The position numbers and the translations under genes were made by a program. From assembly GCA_013400115.1 (NCBI GenBank), contig VXBP01003690.1, forward strand, positions 1 to 64,000: DNA of 64,000 nucleotides, written 5' to 3'. The notes below the pieces were generated by a model, which saw only the letters and a list, made by a program, of their open reading frames with translations, was not told where the DNA came from and made no database searches. Position 1 is the first letter of the stretch; each line of letters starts with the position of its first letter. This document shows positions 11,557 to 23,829 of the stretch, piece after piece. The stretch comes from Rhinopomastus cyanomelas. Lineage: Eukaryota; Chordata; Aves; Bucerotiformes; Rhinopomastidae.

Positions 11557-12919
11557 ATTTTATATCATCTCAATTAAAACACTTTAAAACACAAGCTTAA
11601 AAGCTTTTCAGTCTTTTGGGGGTGGTCGTTATAAAGGAAAACATTGAGGTGCAACAACCTCAAATTCCTAGACTGATTCAGCATCACCTCACGTCAAGAC
11701 AGAACGAGAACAGAACTGTGGATCCGCAAGCCTGATTTTTCTTCCAAGAAAAGAGCAGAGCATGCAGTGACTGATTTTACTATAAACAAGCTTTGGGTGA
11801 GCAAATTATAATGAAGAAAGAGCACTGAATGATTTTGAACAAACATTTTAAAGAAATAATTGTATTTCTTTTGCATTGCATTAATAATTAGCTACTTTCT
11901 CCAAACCCAATCTATGATTGGAATCTGATAGATTTTTTTTTTTACTTCATTCGGATTTATTTCCTACTTTTTTTTATAGCCGTGCTAAAAATGTCAATAA
12001 TATTTCTTCCTATCATCTGGTCATAATATGGTATTAATTATTATTTATTTTTATAACTTATCAGGATATTTTATTAGGTATTCTTTATTATTGCTGTCTG
12101 TTCATATAACTCGCATTTCTGGGGGTTGAAACAGCAGTTCCCCATGAAATCCATGCAGGGCTCCTGAGTAGAATGTCTGTCCACATCTGTCCAAGCTACA
12201 GTCCAGCATTTTAGCTTAAAGTGCTGATCCTGCTCCAGAATATTTGGCTTTTGAGTGACGCGTGAGGCACCTGATTTATTTTGCAATCTTCCTTACAGAG
12301 GTAGTTATCACTGAGATGTATTGGGTATCAAGAGTTAGTAGAATCCGAGGTGAACTGGGGTTGTTATCCCAGTAAGATTGGGCAGAGGAGCCCTATCATG
12401 GCTCTGATATGTCAGTAAATCTTCAACCACAGTTTACGTGTCCATGCAGTGGTACTGACATTCTCAAGGAAAACTAATCACAGAAGGCACGAGGTTATGG
12501 GAAAGGAGGAACAAAAAATTCACTGAAAAGGATCTGTGTAGTTCACCATGAACTGTAAACTGCCATGTTATTGAACTAAATTGGAGCCACACCACAAACC
12601 TAAATACATTTTATATATATATTACAATCCAGTATGTCTTTACGTTTTGACTATAAACCAAAAGAAATCTCACTAAACAGCAAGTGCCAGACAAGACTAC
12701 AAACTCACACAGTGTGTTGCTGCTCTGCTCCCCAGAATACAGCACAAATGCCTCAAGAACAAACACCAAAATAGTTTAAGAATTACTGAAGTCTTTCTGT
12801 GCATTATACTGAGGGACTTGGGACCCAACAGTGGTGTCACAGAAAAAAGACCATATAAAATGATGCAGAGGTATTAACTGGAAATGGCTGAGGATATAAA
12901 AAACTGATCGCCAACACTG
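11557..12919. other. Unique AT-rich DNA
   Basis: No gene or repeat recognised apart from poly-T tracts (about 11932-11943) and a short (TA)n at about 12611-12622. Confidence 0.45.
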
Positions 12920-13602
12920 CTACACAGATCAGGGGGCTGAGTGCACCCTCAGCAAGTTTGCAGATGATACCAAACTGGGTGAGTCTGTCAAATATGAGAC
13001 AGCAGTGTGCCCAGGTAGCCAACAGCACCCTGGCCTGCATCAGAAATACTGTGGCCAGCAGGACTAGATGGGTGATCGTGCCCCTGTACTCAGCCTCATC
13101 TTGAATATTGTGTTGGGTTTTGGGCACCTCAATACAAGAAGGAAATTGAGATGCTGGAGCAGGTCCAAAGGAGGGCAAAGAAGTTGGTGAAGGGCCTGGA
13201 GAACAGGTTTGATGAGGAGGGGATGAAGGAACAGGAGTTGATAGAATTGCCCCTATAAGTAGAGGCTTATTGCTCTCTACAGCTACCTGAAAGGAGGATG
13301 TAGAAAGGTGAGGGTCAGTCTATTCTGCCAATTCACTAGTGGTAGGACAAGAGGAAATGGCCTCAAGTTGTGGCAGGGGAGGGTTATATTGCACATCAGG
13401 AAAAAATTCTTCTCTAGCAGAGTGGTCAGGGGTTGGAACAGGCTGCCCAGGGAAATGGGGGAGTCACTGCCCTGAGGGAGTTTGAAAAACTAGCAGATGC
13501 GGCCCTAGAGAACAGGGTCTAATGGGCAGAGTGGGAGTGAGGTTATAGTTGGACTTGATGATCTGGGAGGCCTCTTACAGCATTAATGATTCTTTGATTC
13601 TA
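12920..13602 (+). mobile_element. CR1: CR1 fragment, RT end to 3' tail
   Basis: Sense copy starting near the RT catalytic loop (AAGTTTGCAGATGATACCAA encodes KFADDTK). It then skips into the post-RT block, runs through the C-terminal LYSYLKGGC-like region and ends with ATAGTTGGACTTGATGATCT and the tail TAATGATTCTTTGATTCTAT. Numerous stops mark it as an older copy. The 3' end belongs to the same subfamily as 17936-18044. Confidence 0.9.
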
Positions 13603-14430
13603 TCCTATGATCTATAAAGCTCTTACCTAGTAACCAAAATGAGGGAAGTAGTCTGTCATCTTCCCATCATGAATTAGTGCAGTTTTGAAAGACTTCTCTG
13701 ATTATTCTCACGAGGAAGCCTGTGCTCTTCCCATACAAAGCATGTTGCACTGAGCTGACCTGTATTGTCCTATTTGTGTAACTGGAGGAGATCCATCTGT
13801 TTTGATGGTCACACAAAATTGACCCACTATTACACAAGAAGTCTCAGCAATCGAGAAGGATTTATTACTACAATTCAATGTAAGTGGGGAGATAATCACA
13901 CACACCACAGCTCCACCACAGCTAAGAACACCATTAGGTGACTGCCTGTTATTTTTCCTCTGTTGGCTGCAGGTTCTAAACAAATACACAGAGCGATGCC
14001 GCTTTGCAGATCAGACATCAGCGTTCAAGTGTATTCAATTTGAAGTGAATACAGCTACCAACCAAATTGAACCCCACTATTTATTTAGCTTTTGGACTGT
14101 CTTGCTAGATAACAATGAAGATTTTTCATGGCAAATGTGACTAGTCAATGAGAAAAGTTAAATAAAGAGCTCACTGTTAACAGGCAAAATTGGCATAATA
14201 CATCACAAAGCAAACTGAGCTTTTCAGACCCTTCATTGTGGAACCTATCCAAGAGGTCATTTGATTAACACTGAGCAGAAATAACTATATGTCTTGGTTT
14301 AAAAAAGCTCACAAAGTTTAATAAATTTAACAATGTCAATTATTGTTGGCTTCTAGAGCCAGATCTAATAAAAGAGTTTTAGGACTGAGACAACAAAGCT
14401 TCAGTTTTCCTGCCCTCTAGGATGAGCCTA
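13603..14430. other. Unique DNA
   Basis: No gene recognised. Around 13980-14160 lies a compositionally balanced block with a small imperfect palindrome (GTATTCA..TGAATAC at about 14031-14051) that could be conserved noncoding DNA; unsupported without alignment. Confidence 0.4.
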
Positions 14431-14640
14431 TATCATAAAATCATAGACTAGACTAGACTAGACTAGACTAGAATCATAGAACCATCATGGCTGGAAAGGA
14501 CGTCCAGGATCATCAAGTCCAGCTCTCACCCCAACATCTCCCTAACTCCTAGAGCATAGCCCCAAGTGCTCTAGCTACTCGTTTTTTAAACAACTCCAGG
14601 GATGGTGGTGACTCCACCACCTCTCTGGGCAGCCTGGTCT
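14431..14640 (-). mobile_element. CR1: CR1 3' end with expanded tail
   Basis: Antisense 3' end: tail, then GGCTGGAAAGGACGTCCAGG and CATCAAGTCCAGCTC, ending at CTCTGGGCAGCCTGG. The tail is split by a pentanucleotide array (listed separately). Confidence 0.85.
14444..14472. repeat. (TAGAC)5 microsatellite in CR1 tail
   Basis: Five perfect TAGAC units plus TAGA lie between two CR1 tail octamers (..AATCATAG / AATCATAG..). The array could have arisen by slippage from CATAG-like bases of the tail. Confidence 0.9.
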
Positions 14641-14868
14641 TATTTGGAGCACAGACCCTTCAAAATGGAGACCAAGCTTCAGAGATGGGTGCTTTCTCTC
14701 GCCAGAAGAAACTTTACTGGACAGGAATAAATCTTAAATCTGACCTTTTAGATGTTTCACTAAGAGCTGCATTAGGGCACTTCTATCTGCTTGGTGAGTG
14801 CTGCAGCATTTGAGAAGTGGTATCTGTATCCTGTCTTTTGAAGAGTTGAACAAAGCAGCACTTTTCAG

Positions 14869-15167
14869 AGAATAATAGAATGGTTTAGGCTGGAAGAGAC
14901 CTTAAAGTTCAGCTAGTGTCAACCCTCCGCCATGGGGAGCAACACTTCTCACCAATTGAGGTTGCCCAGAGCTCCATCCAACCTAGCCCTTAACACTTGC
15001 AGGGATGGAGAGTCCACAGCCTGCCTCAGCACCCTCGTGATGAAGGACTTCTTCCTGATATCCAATCTAAATCTCCCCTCTTTCAGTCCGTTGTCGCTTG
15101 TCCAATCAGTACAGACCTTTGTAACAAGCCCTTCTCCAACTTTCCTGTAGTCCCTTTCTAAGGGCAG
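14869..15167 (-). mobile_element. CR1: CR1 3' end (old)
   Basis: Antisense: AATAATAGAATGGTTTAGGC, TGGAAGAGACCTTAAAG, the 3' UTR and the end of ORF2 (frame 14949-15278 with VLRARLDGALGNL). Diverged copy. Confidence 0.85.
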
Positions 15168-16439
15168 CCAGATGACAGTATGGATATAATTCATGTAATT
15201 AGATGATTTGTCCATCTGTAACTCTACATGGGGAGATTTTAAGCAAAAAGGATAAGTAGCATCTTCAGTAGCATCCAAGGAGTGCTATTAAGATTTATAA
15301 TTCTTTCCTCTGCTTTTCATATTAATTCTATTTTGTATCTCACCCTTAAGGATATCAACTAATTTGCAAAAAAACATCAGAAAATCGTTAAATCCCTCTT
15401 TTTTTTACTTCCCAATCAAGTCACTGATATTAGTAGCTGAAATCCCTTTGCAATAACTATCTAAACATTGAACTTAATTGTATTTCTTTGTTAATCAAAA
15501 TAGTCGTTTGAGAAATTGGGATCATCCTCAACACTCTCCAAAGACCACAGAGGAATTATCATACATTTAATGAGCGCTGATTAAATCTACAGAGCATCTT
15601 CGTTTTAATTTCTGAAATGGGTATTTCATTTATTGACCATTTGTACATGTTTTATAAAAAAGAAATCACTGTAGATATCCAGAGGTAATGAATGTCTTCA
15701 TTATAACTGTCTGCCCATAGATAAAATTGTATGGCCATAAAAACATTGCTGTTCAAAACACGACAAGTAACATTATTTACTGAAGCTCTGCAAGGCTGAA
15801 AAATCAGTTCATAAATGAACTTTGCAGTTTCCATAATATTATTTAGCTCAAATACTTTGGCACTAATGCCCTTATGATTTTGTCAATTAATAATCACTAA
15901 AGAATTTCCTAGGAAAAAAAAAAAAGAGAGTAATCTTTTCCACTTGAATCAACATGCAAAAAATGGAAACGTTAGAGTTTTTTTATGCATAAAAAATTGA
16001 TCTACACATTTCTATTAATTTTCCTGCAAAATTTACTGGGGTGATCATGCAGTTAAAGTATCTATAAATCAACGTGCGATGCAAATCTCCATTGTTCTCA
16101 TTTCAAAAAAGTACAGACTATTTGCCACAAGGCTGGAATTCTCATCGTACTCTGTACGTTTCTTCTGAAACCATTTCCTTTTTAGCAAAGTGTGAATGTG
16201 ATCATGGCCACAGGGAAAAGAGAAAAGGCAATTGTCCTTTGGCGAGTCAGGCGCCTGGACTTCAGCTTTCGTATCCGCATAGATTAGTCTATAGTGTGCT
16301 CACTAGCACTAACAAGTCATAACCTCCTTCAAAATCCCTCTAAAACAGGAAGGCATCATCTGGGGATCCATGGAGTACAGATGGGATGATTCACCAGTAC
16401 TTATTTACTAAGGGATGGAAGGATGATCCTGAGCTAGCA
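15168..16439. other. Unique DNA, possible regulatory stretch
   Basis: No gene or repeat recognised. 15480-15900 is rich in TAAT/ATTA cores with mixed-composition blocks between. 16079-16096 contains a perfect octamer (ATGCAAAT) followed three bases later by CATTGTT. Both look like developmental-enhancer content, but this is inference from motifs only. Confidence 0.4.
16079..16096 (+). promoter_or_regulatory. Possible POU/SOX composite site
   Basis: ATGCAAAT (POU octamer) at 16079-16086 and CATTGTT (SOX core) at 16090-16096 lie on the same strand, three bases apart. Known SOX-OCT composites usually have the SOX half first, so order and spacing here differ from the classical arrangement. Functional status is unknown. 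Confidence 0.25.
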
Positions 16440-17050
16440 ATGGGCCCTTGTGGCCAAGAAGGTCAATGGCATCCCAGGGTGGACTAGAAGAGGGGTGGTT
16501 AATAGACTAAGAGAGGTTCTCCTCCCCCTGTATTCTGCCCTGGTGAGGCCACATCTGTAATACTGTGTCCAGTTCTGGGTCACTCATTTCAAGAAGGACA
16601 CAGAGCTGATGGAGAGAGTCCAGCATAGAGCAACGAGGATGATGAAGGAAGAGGAACACCTGCCTTATAAGGAAGGGCTGAGGGAGCTGGATCTCTTTAT
16701 CTTGTAGAAGAGAAGACTGAGGGGTGATCTCATTAATGTTTATAAATATGGAAAGGGTGGGTCTCAGGTGGATGGAGCCGGGCTCTTCTCAGTGTCATCC
16801 AATGATAGGACAGGGGGCAATGGGTGTGAGCTGGAACATAGGAGTTTCCACATCAATATAAGAAGGAATTTCTTCATGGTGAGGGTGACAGAGCACTGGG
16901 ATGGTGTTGCGGTGTCTCCTTCTCTGTTTAAAACATGCCTGGACATGTTCTTGTGAGACTTGATCTAGGTGATCCTGCTATGGTGGGGACACTGGACTGG
17001 ATGATCTTTCAAGGTCCCTTCCAATAACTAACACTCAGTGATTCTGTAAT
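16440..17050 (+). mobile_element. CR1: CR1 fragment, young type, 611 bp
   Basis: Sense copy from GTGGCCAAGAAGGTCAATGG (post-RT region of ORF2) through the C-terminal block (frame 16768-16956) and GACTTGATCTAGGTGATCCTG to a complete 3' end with the tail CAGTGATTCTGTAATC. A stop replaces a codon in the LF(S)L motif (TCTTGTAGAAG). Confidence 0.92.
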
Positions 17051-17095
17051 CTGCACGTTAGCAGGCAGGAGCAAACAGTGCAAATAGTAATAGTG

Positions 17096-17837
17096 GAGAG
17101 GTGGTTGGGCATAATCAGCATGGCTTCACCAAGGGCAAGTCCTGCCTGACAAACCCGGTGGCCTTCTATGAACAGGTCACAACATTAATGGATGAGGGGT
17201 GGGCGACTGATGCAATTTACCTGGACCTGAGCAAAGCCTTTGACACTGTCCTGCACCACATTCTGGTCTTCAAGCTGGTGGAACATGGCTTTGATGGGTG
17301 GACCACTAGATGGNTCTCCCCCTCTACTCCGCTCTCGTGAGACCCCACCAGTCCAGTTCTGGAGCCCTTATGACAAGAAGGATGTGGAGATGCTGGAGCG
17401 AGTGCAGAGGAGGGCCACGAGGATGATCAGAGGGCTGGAGCACCTCTCCTATGAGGCCAGACTGAGACAGTTGGGGCTGTTCAGTCTGGAGGAGGCTCCA
17501 AGGTGACCTTTTTGTGGCCTTCCTATTATCTGAACGGGGCCTATAAAAAAGCTTAGAAGGCCATTTTAGGATGTCAGGTAGTGACAGGACTAGGGGGAAT
17601 GGAGCAAATCTGGAGATGGGTAGATTTAGAGTGGATGTGAGAAGGAAGTTCTTCACCATGAGTGATGAGAGCCTGGAATGAGTTGCCCAGGAAGGTGGTT
17701 GAGGCCCCATCCCTGGAGGTGTTTAAGGCCAGTCTGGATGAGTTTGTGGCCAGCCTGATCTAGGGTGGACTGTCCCTGCCCATGGTAGGGGAGTGGGAGG
17801 TGGATGATCCTGTGGTCCCTTCTAATCCAGACTGACC
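17096..17837 (+). mobile_element. CR1: CR1 fragment, RT piece plus 3' end
   Basis: Sense copy encoding QHGFTKGKSCLTNPVAFYEQ and YLDLSKAFDTVLHH (RT motif A) in the frame starting at 17101. A single N at 17314 joins this to the post-RT block (LYSALVRPH-like). About 170 codons are missing, including RT motifs B and C. It then runs through the C-terminus and 3' UTR to GACTGTCCCTGCCCATGG; the tail is replaced by the next CR1. Same subfamily as 228-1069. Confidence 0.9.
17314..17314. other. Single ambiguous base at a repeat junction
   Basis: One N marks the exact point where the CR1 reading jumps about 500 bp ahead in the element. It may be a closed assembly gap rather than a biological deletion. 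Confidence 0.7.
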
Positions 17838-17935
17838 GTATGACTTGGTCTAGGTGATTCTGCTGTGTCAGGGGGATTGGACTAGATGATCTTTCGAGGT
17901 CCCTTCAAATCACTAATGATTCTATGATTCTATGA
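17838..17935 (+). mobile_element. CR1: CR1 3' end, young type (98 bp)
   Basis: GTATGACTTGGTCTAGGTG through CAGGGGGATTGGACTAG and GATGATCTTTCGAGG to the intact tail ATGATTCTATGATTCTATGA. It sits between two older same-strand CR1 3' ends. Confidence 0.9.
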
Positions 17936-18044
17936 AATGTGGCCCTTATGGGACAGAGTTTAGTGGGCAGAGTGGGATTGGTTTGTGGTTGGACTTGATG
18001 ATCTTGCAGGCCTCTTCCCACCTTAATGATTCTGTGAGTCTGTG
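17936..18044 (+). mobile_element. CR1: CR1 3' end (old subfamily)
   Basis: GGGCAGAGTGGGATTGG, GGTTGGACTTGATGATCTTG, GCCTCTTCCCACC and the tail AATGATTCTGTGAGTCTGTG. Same 3' end type as 12920-13602. Confidence 0.88.
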
Positions 18045-20121
18045 AAAATCTAATATCATTTGAAACAACTCACAATGGTCTCACTTAAAGGTTAGCCCCA
18101 AAGAAATTTAGTAAAGAACAACCCTTAAGTCAATTCAACTTTTGCTGTCCCTGTGAATATAAGACTTTAGGTATGAAAGAACCTTGAGACCCTATAAGCA
18201 GAGTAAGTATGAAAATAAAGCTCTTAAAATAAATTAAAAGAACAACCACACCACACTACACAGGTTGACAATGGTGGTTCACCAGAAGACAGAACTGCTA
18301 TCACTAACTCTAGCAAAGACACGGGATAGAAAGCAGTTATTACTTCTAAATGCCAAATCATAAACAAGGGGTCTCTCCTATTCACAGTGTCAGCATTTGC
18401 GTCTATGTTTAATCACACTGCCGCTCCTCAAAGATCTTACAGAGGCTTGGTTTTGTTCCAAGTACGTGGGGTCTAAGTGATGAGTTCACATCAGCTTTCA
18501 GTAGAGACAGATCTAAGCCACAGGAATGGGTGATGAATAGAAAACTATCCCTAAGTCTTCATTGTCTTCAGATTTTTTTGATAATAGACTACAACAGATT
18601 TTACAGAAGAGGGCCAAATACAGCACAGGAACCCAGAGATTCAGATCCCGAATTCCTAACATGCCCTTATTTAGAGTCTGGAAGGCTTCTCAGAGGCAAT
18701 CAAGGGCAACACTGTCATATCTTCTGCAAAGGATAACATCTTCTTCCTGAGCCTGTGCCACTTTATTCAATTGATTGTTAACTTCTGTTCAAATTCTAGT
18801 TTAGATGAGTGTTATTCTCAGATGACATTCTTAGAAGTGCAAGGTTAGACCTATCTGATAAATTAATTCCCTTTGGATGTTACAAACGCCCTTTTCTTGC
18901 AAGTTTCAGTTCTATCAATTAACCAGTGTTTTGCTTTACGAGCTGACATTTAAAACTCTGTTACCTTTATTCCCACAAATTGTGGGACCCACAAACCGGT
19001 GTCCAGCTTACTGAGTGCACAGGGAACATCCAGCAACAGAAAAGAAGAGGAAAATCTCAACAGATATTCCAAAATTGATCCCATGAGAGGAAAACAGGAC
19101 TGGGATAGAAAAGGAGCAATGGGGGTCAAGTACCCAAAAAGCTGCTTAAACCGTTCATCGGCAGTAAAATTAAGAAAGAGATGTTGGTGAAAGACTGAAA
19201 CACGGCACTCTAGCTGGTCTGAATAATAACACTGCCTCCTGATCCCACAAGGAAACATCCCATTGAGAATATTTATTTTCTGCTATCTTATTTTCTAACA
19301 TGTGGACTCCTCTATGGAATGAGGGAGCATGAGGATTTCTTGTAAAAAGATTGTATACTTGAGATGTGAAAACTTACTGCCCTGTAACTCCCCTAATTTC
19401 TGATAAACTTCAAACATGCAATTAATTCAGTTATATGCAACATTTTAAAAAGATGAAGTTTTAATTTATAGGGATTATTTTCTTACTGGGATTAAATCAT
19501 TTTAATTAACCAGACATTTTTGGATAACTATTAAAACTCAGTATTTTACAGACTCTAAAGCAGAAAAAAAATCACCTGCTTTTTTTAGTATCACATGATT
19601 TGCTGAAAAATCAAGTGTGTTCGCCCCGTTTATTATACTTAAACTTTATCAGCTCATTGGAACAGGTATTTAACATTAACATCTGCTTTGTTGTGCCAGT
19701 TCACCTGCCTCTGTCTCCCATCAGATACCTTCACTAAGACCCAGCAAAGTGTCACATGAATACTCCTGCAACCATTTCAAGGCAGATGTCTTATACAGAA
19801 GAGAAGATTTATACAGGTCAGATTGACTAAAGGCTCTCACATCAGTCCAAAATAGTGTTAAGCTGTGTGACTCTCTCTGTCACACGGTAAAAGAGCCAAA
19901 TATCAGCCAAATATTTTAACTTCTGTTAAAATGTGCCTCCTCCTGCCAAGACAATGAACTTGATTGTATTCTTTCCTCATACCAGTTTTATGGAAGGTGT
20001 GTTCAGTACAAGCTCTTCAGATTTTCACTACTCTGAAAGGAAAGGGGATCAGATACATAGATTTTAGCTGTGAAGTAGTCTGCTGTTACTGTGATTATGG
20101 CATCAATGGTTTCAAATAACC
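18045..20121. other. Unique DNA, no feature seen
   Basis: About 2.1 kb without recognisable repeats. Open frames of 60-102 codons on both strands (for example 18950-19258 minus) have no known motif, and the two strands overlap, which argues against coding. Confidence 0.45.
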
Positions 20122-20175
20122 AGAGTCATCAGGGTTGGAAAAGACCTTCAACTCCAACTGTCTGCCCTACAGCCC
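20122..20175 (-). mobile_element. CR1: Possible CR1 3' remnant
   Basis: GAGTCATCAGGGTTGGAAAA followed by GACCTTCAACTCCAACTG resembles the antisense 3' end. It is short and diverged, so tentative. Confidence 0.5.
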
Positions 20176-23100
20176 AAAACCTGCTGCCATGAGTAACAGG
20201 AAGGTGCAGTAAGCACCCCTTTCCTCACTTAAAAAACTGTCTAGAACAGAAAATATCACGATATCAGTTTCAGACAAGTCACAAGATACAAGATTCTTCC
20301 CATGTATTTGATATCCCATATATCAACTGCTTTCTACATGTACCAGTTCACACTGCAGAGTGGAACCTAGTGACACAGTCAAAGCACTGAAGAGTTGCCA
20401 AGCACTCAGACAAGATGCCCATGTCCTTAGAATGGCTGTAGTAGCTATTCCTGGAGTAAATCTTGGGTTAATTTGTTTGTTGTCTTCAGTAAACAGCTTT
20501 GGGGAGCTTTAACCTGCTACCAGTTCCTAATACTGGGAGGTCCAAAGATATGTACACGCTGCAGGTGTGAAGGGTGGTTGTGCTCTGCTGCTGGATGGGC
20601 ACTTGACTAGCCCAGGAAAATGTGTGATGTAGGTGGACCCCCTATAATTTTGGATGAACTTTTTGAAGTTTTCCATATTTGATAGAGAAAGTAGACTATT
20701 CCTGCCACGAATTTCCTTCGAATTAATCCCTGTTGGCTGGTCTTTAGCAGGAGCTGGGACTGCTCACCGCATCAGGACACACAGACGCACTGCCAGCTGC
20801 TGGTGATGTTCAGGACTGGATGAAGAAATGGATTCATTTTTCCACTGTGCTTTGACAAACAACTTGCACCAGTATTTTTAATAAGTAATTGATTTTTTTT
20901 CTTTTTTTAGAAATCAAAACAAGCTTTTTAACAGGTTCTAGAGGTTTACTTTCCAGACACACGTGGGTTTATGTCCAATTTTCATTTATTTAATATTTGC
21001 TATCGGTGGCTGATAGAATGAGATAACTTCTGCCTTCAAGCCCATGGTACATTGAAACATTCTGAAAGGCAAAGAAAACAACAAAACTCCCCCCAGAATC
21101 CCCAAACAGAAATAGCAGGGAGAGGTCTGCTGCCAGCCACAGCTGTTGAAGGTTGGGGCTGCCACCATGGCCTGTCCCCAGCTCACAGGCTGCAGCACTC
21201 ATTAATTTCAAAGCTGTTCCGTGTTCAGGAATTTTGAAAAAATTAATTTGAAAGAAAAAATAGGGGGAAGAAAAAGACCTGAGATGTTGGAGACATTATC
21301 TAGGGAAGTGAATTGTTCCCCAGCATTTTGAAGTGGTGACAGAAAAGGTGAGCTGAGTTTCCAGGGTACTTGTGACCCTTGTATGGCCTCTTGTCTCTGC
21401 AAAAGCATGTATTTGCCCAGAAGGATGTAACCCACCCACATAAGTGAAAAAGAATTGTAGGAGTCAGTATTGACTCTACATTAAATCAAAATGCAATCTT
21501 TAATAAAGAAAATAACGAATTTTAAGTAAATTTGGGACATGGGAATTTCTGATTTAACACATTGCTACCAAAATTTACTAGTAGCAGTGGAAATGTTCAT
21601 GTACTCACCTCATTTTACCATGGATATGTATAGTGACAGCTAGTGCTTCTAACTAACTTCTAACACTGCACCACATCAGACAACTCTATTTCTGACACCA
21701 GGTTTTAGATAATGTGGTCCACCAGCAATGCCTCACCACGGTCCCAAGCCTGCAGGACATACCTTTCTCTTTCCATTTCAGAGCAGTGAAAGCTGAGGAT
21801 GCTCAGTGTCTCTAGGGAGCTGCTTAATTCTTCCCAGAACAGTGTCTAAACCCACTCATTGCTGGTACTAAGCAATTCTTGTCTACAATACAATGTGATA
21901 GAGCTTTATTGATGACCTGTGGTTAGAGAGATGTTACCAACCCTGTGAAACCAGGTCAACGTCTGAGGAGAAAGAAACAAAACAAAGTACGTGAAAATAA
22001 TTTTGACCCCTAATTTATTTAACCTTTTTCTCCCTCCTTTAACCCATTTTTCTTATAAAACAGCTGGGATGAAAATGACTTCCACTGTTCTTTAAGGAGA
22101 CAGAATTTAGTAATATTACATCTGTTCTTTAAACCTGTGAACCCTGGAAGCCGCTGAAGCAGATAAATCTCATTGTCAAGAAGACGTACTCAAGGTTCCA
22201 GGGACAAAAGTGATCTTTGCCTCATGGGTTAATAGCATTAATAATTGCCATTTTGATAAGTCTCAATGTAAAAGTCTTGCTTAAACACAAGAGTCAACCC
22301 TTCAAAAGTGACTATCCATGATAAATTTTCAGGAGCAATGAAAATTGTCACTCTGCCAGCTTGATAAATCGTAGCCCCAACTGGCAGAGCCATTTGCCTT
22401 GCAGTAAGCACAAAATGACAGATCTTTGCTGAATACAAACTATGTGCTTGCACCTTTCACGGCTGGTTTAGCTTGTAAACGCAGCAAAGAAAAAAAAAAA
22501 GAAGCAGCAGCTTTAATAAAAACTGAAGGTTATGCACAAAGAGTGGTTTCACATCTAACTGTTGCTCTCATTTGAAAGATATTCCTTTCATTTTTATTGG
22601 AAAATAGTCTTGAAAGAAACCCCCCGGCTGTCCGTGGGATCACGGTCTAAAAATTACACGTACAGCCACGCCGTGGTGGTTTCCTCACTGAAACGATTCT
22701 ACAGTGCAAATGGAAGGGAAAGAAAAAACAGATCGTATGTTCAGCATCACCTCAATATTTACCAGAGACACACACTCCTCACATGTGAAGACAACCCAAA
22801 TCCCTGTACTGCACTGCATGTCATGGTCTAAGTGAATTCAGAACCTACGCTGATTCCATTGTCCAGCTGCTGATCTGTTTCCCGATAACTCGCACTGGTG
22901 TTCCAAGCTCTGAGCACTTTAACAGACTTTTTGTAAAATGGAAGTGCTTCGTCAGAGACGTGTTTAATTCTAGTCAAAAGATGGCATTACTTCTAAAAAG
23001 AGAAAATAGTAAAATCATACTTGCCTGAAGCCACTTTTGCATAATGTATACATAATGCAGGCACTGTGAACTTGATATCTAATGGCTTGGTGTTGCTACA

Positions 23101-23829
23101 AATGGGTGCTTTATGTCTTCAAAAGGAGATTTCCACTGGCTTGACATATGCAGTCACTCCTAGTCCTAGCAAAACTTGGTATTAAATGCATACAAATGCA
23201 AAGCTGTGATACACGCAAGCTATTCTAGTGTGTGTTTGAAGATTCTTAGCTCTCCTGAGCCTTACAGACTCACCGATGCCTGACTAGCACACGGCTTGAT
23301 GAGCAAGAATTGTACAGAGTCTTTCCAACTTCCTTGAGATAATCTGCTTCTAACAGAAGTTGTGATGGGTAAGAGGGGTTTAAAGTCTTCTTCCTTGGTC
23401 TGTCCTGTCCAGAAGACGAGACGACTTTTACTCTAGTGAAATACTGCTTCAAAGATAAGGAGCCTTCAGGTATATTTTGACATGTTCACTTCAAAGAAAG
23501 CTCTTGAGGCTCCACCTCAGGGCTCTGGAGGTCCTGGTAGCTCCAACATACTGCTACAGGCAAGCTTACAGACCATATTGAAAGCAAATGAATGCAACAG
23601 GTTAAGCTGCAAATTCCAAATGTACCAGAACCGGGAATTCTTTAATCCCTTGTTTATAACTCCTTCTACTATCATCTTCGATCACGTCCTTTAATATGGT
23701 TCCTATTGTTTGGACCTCTCTGGTTGTTCAGCCCCTCTCTATATTTCTCCCTACCCCATTAAAACAAACCCCAAAGCAAAAAACATGACAATCCATACAC
23801 AAAACAAACCCCCTGAACTTTCCAGTAGC
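20176..23829. other. Unique DNA, longest repeat-poor block on the left
   Basis: No gene, RNA or mobile element recognised over 3.6 kb. 22200-22540 has mixed-composition, motif-dense sequence with homeodomain-like TAAT cores and an A-run at 22488-22500, and is a candidate conserved noncoding stretch. Small open frames (20986-21211 minus, 22562-22831 plus) show no recognisable domain. Confidence 0.4.

Noticed and set aside
18950..19258. 102-codon minus-strand open frame in unique DNA
   Set aside because: No motif, with a competing plus-strand frame (18999-19190) in the same place; no support as an exon.
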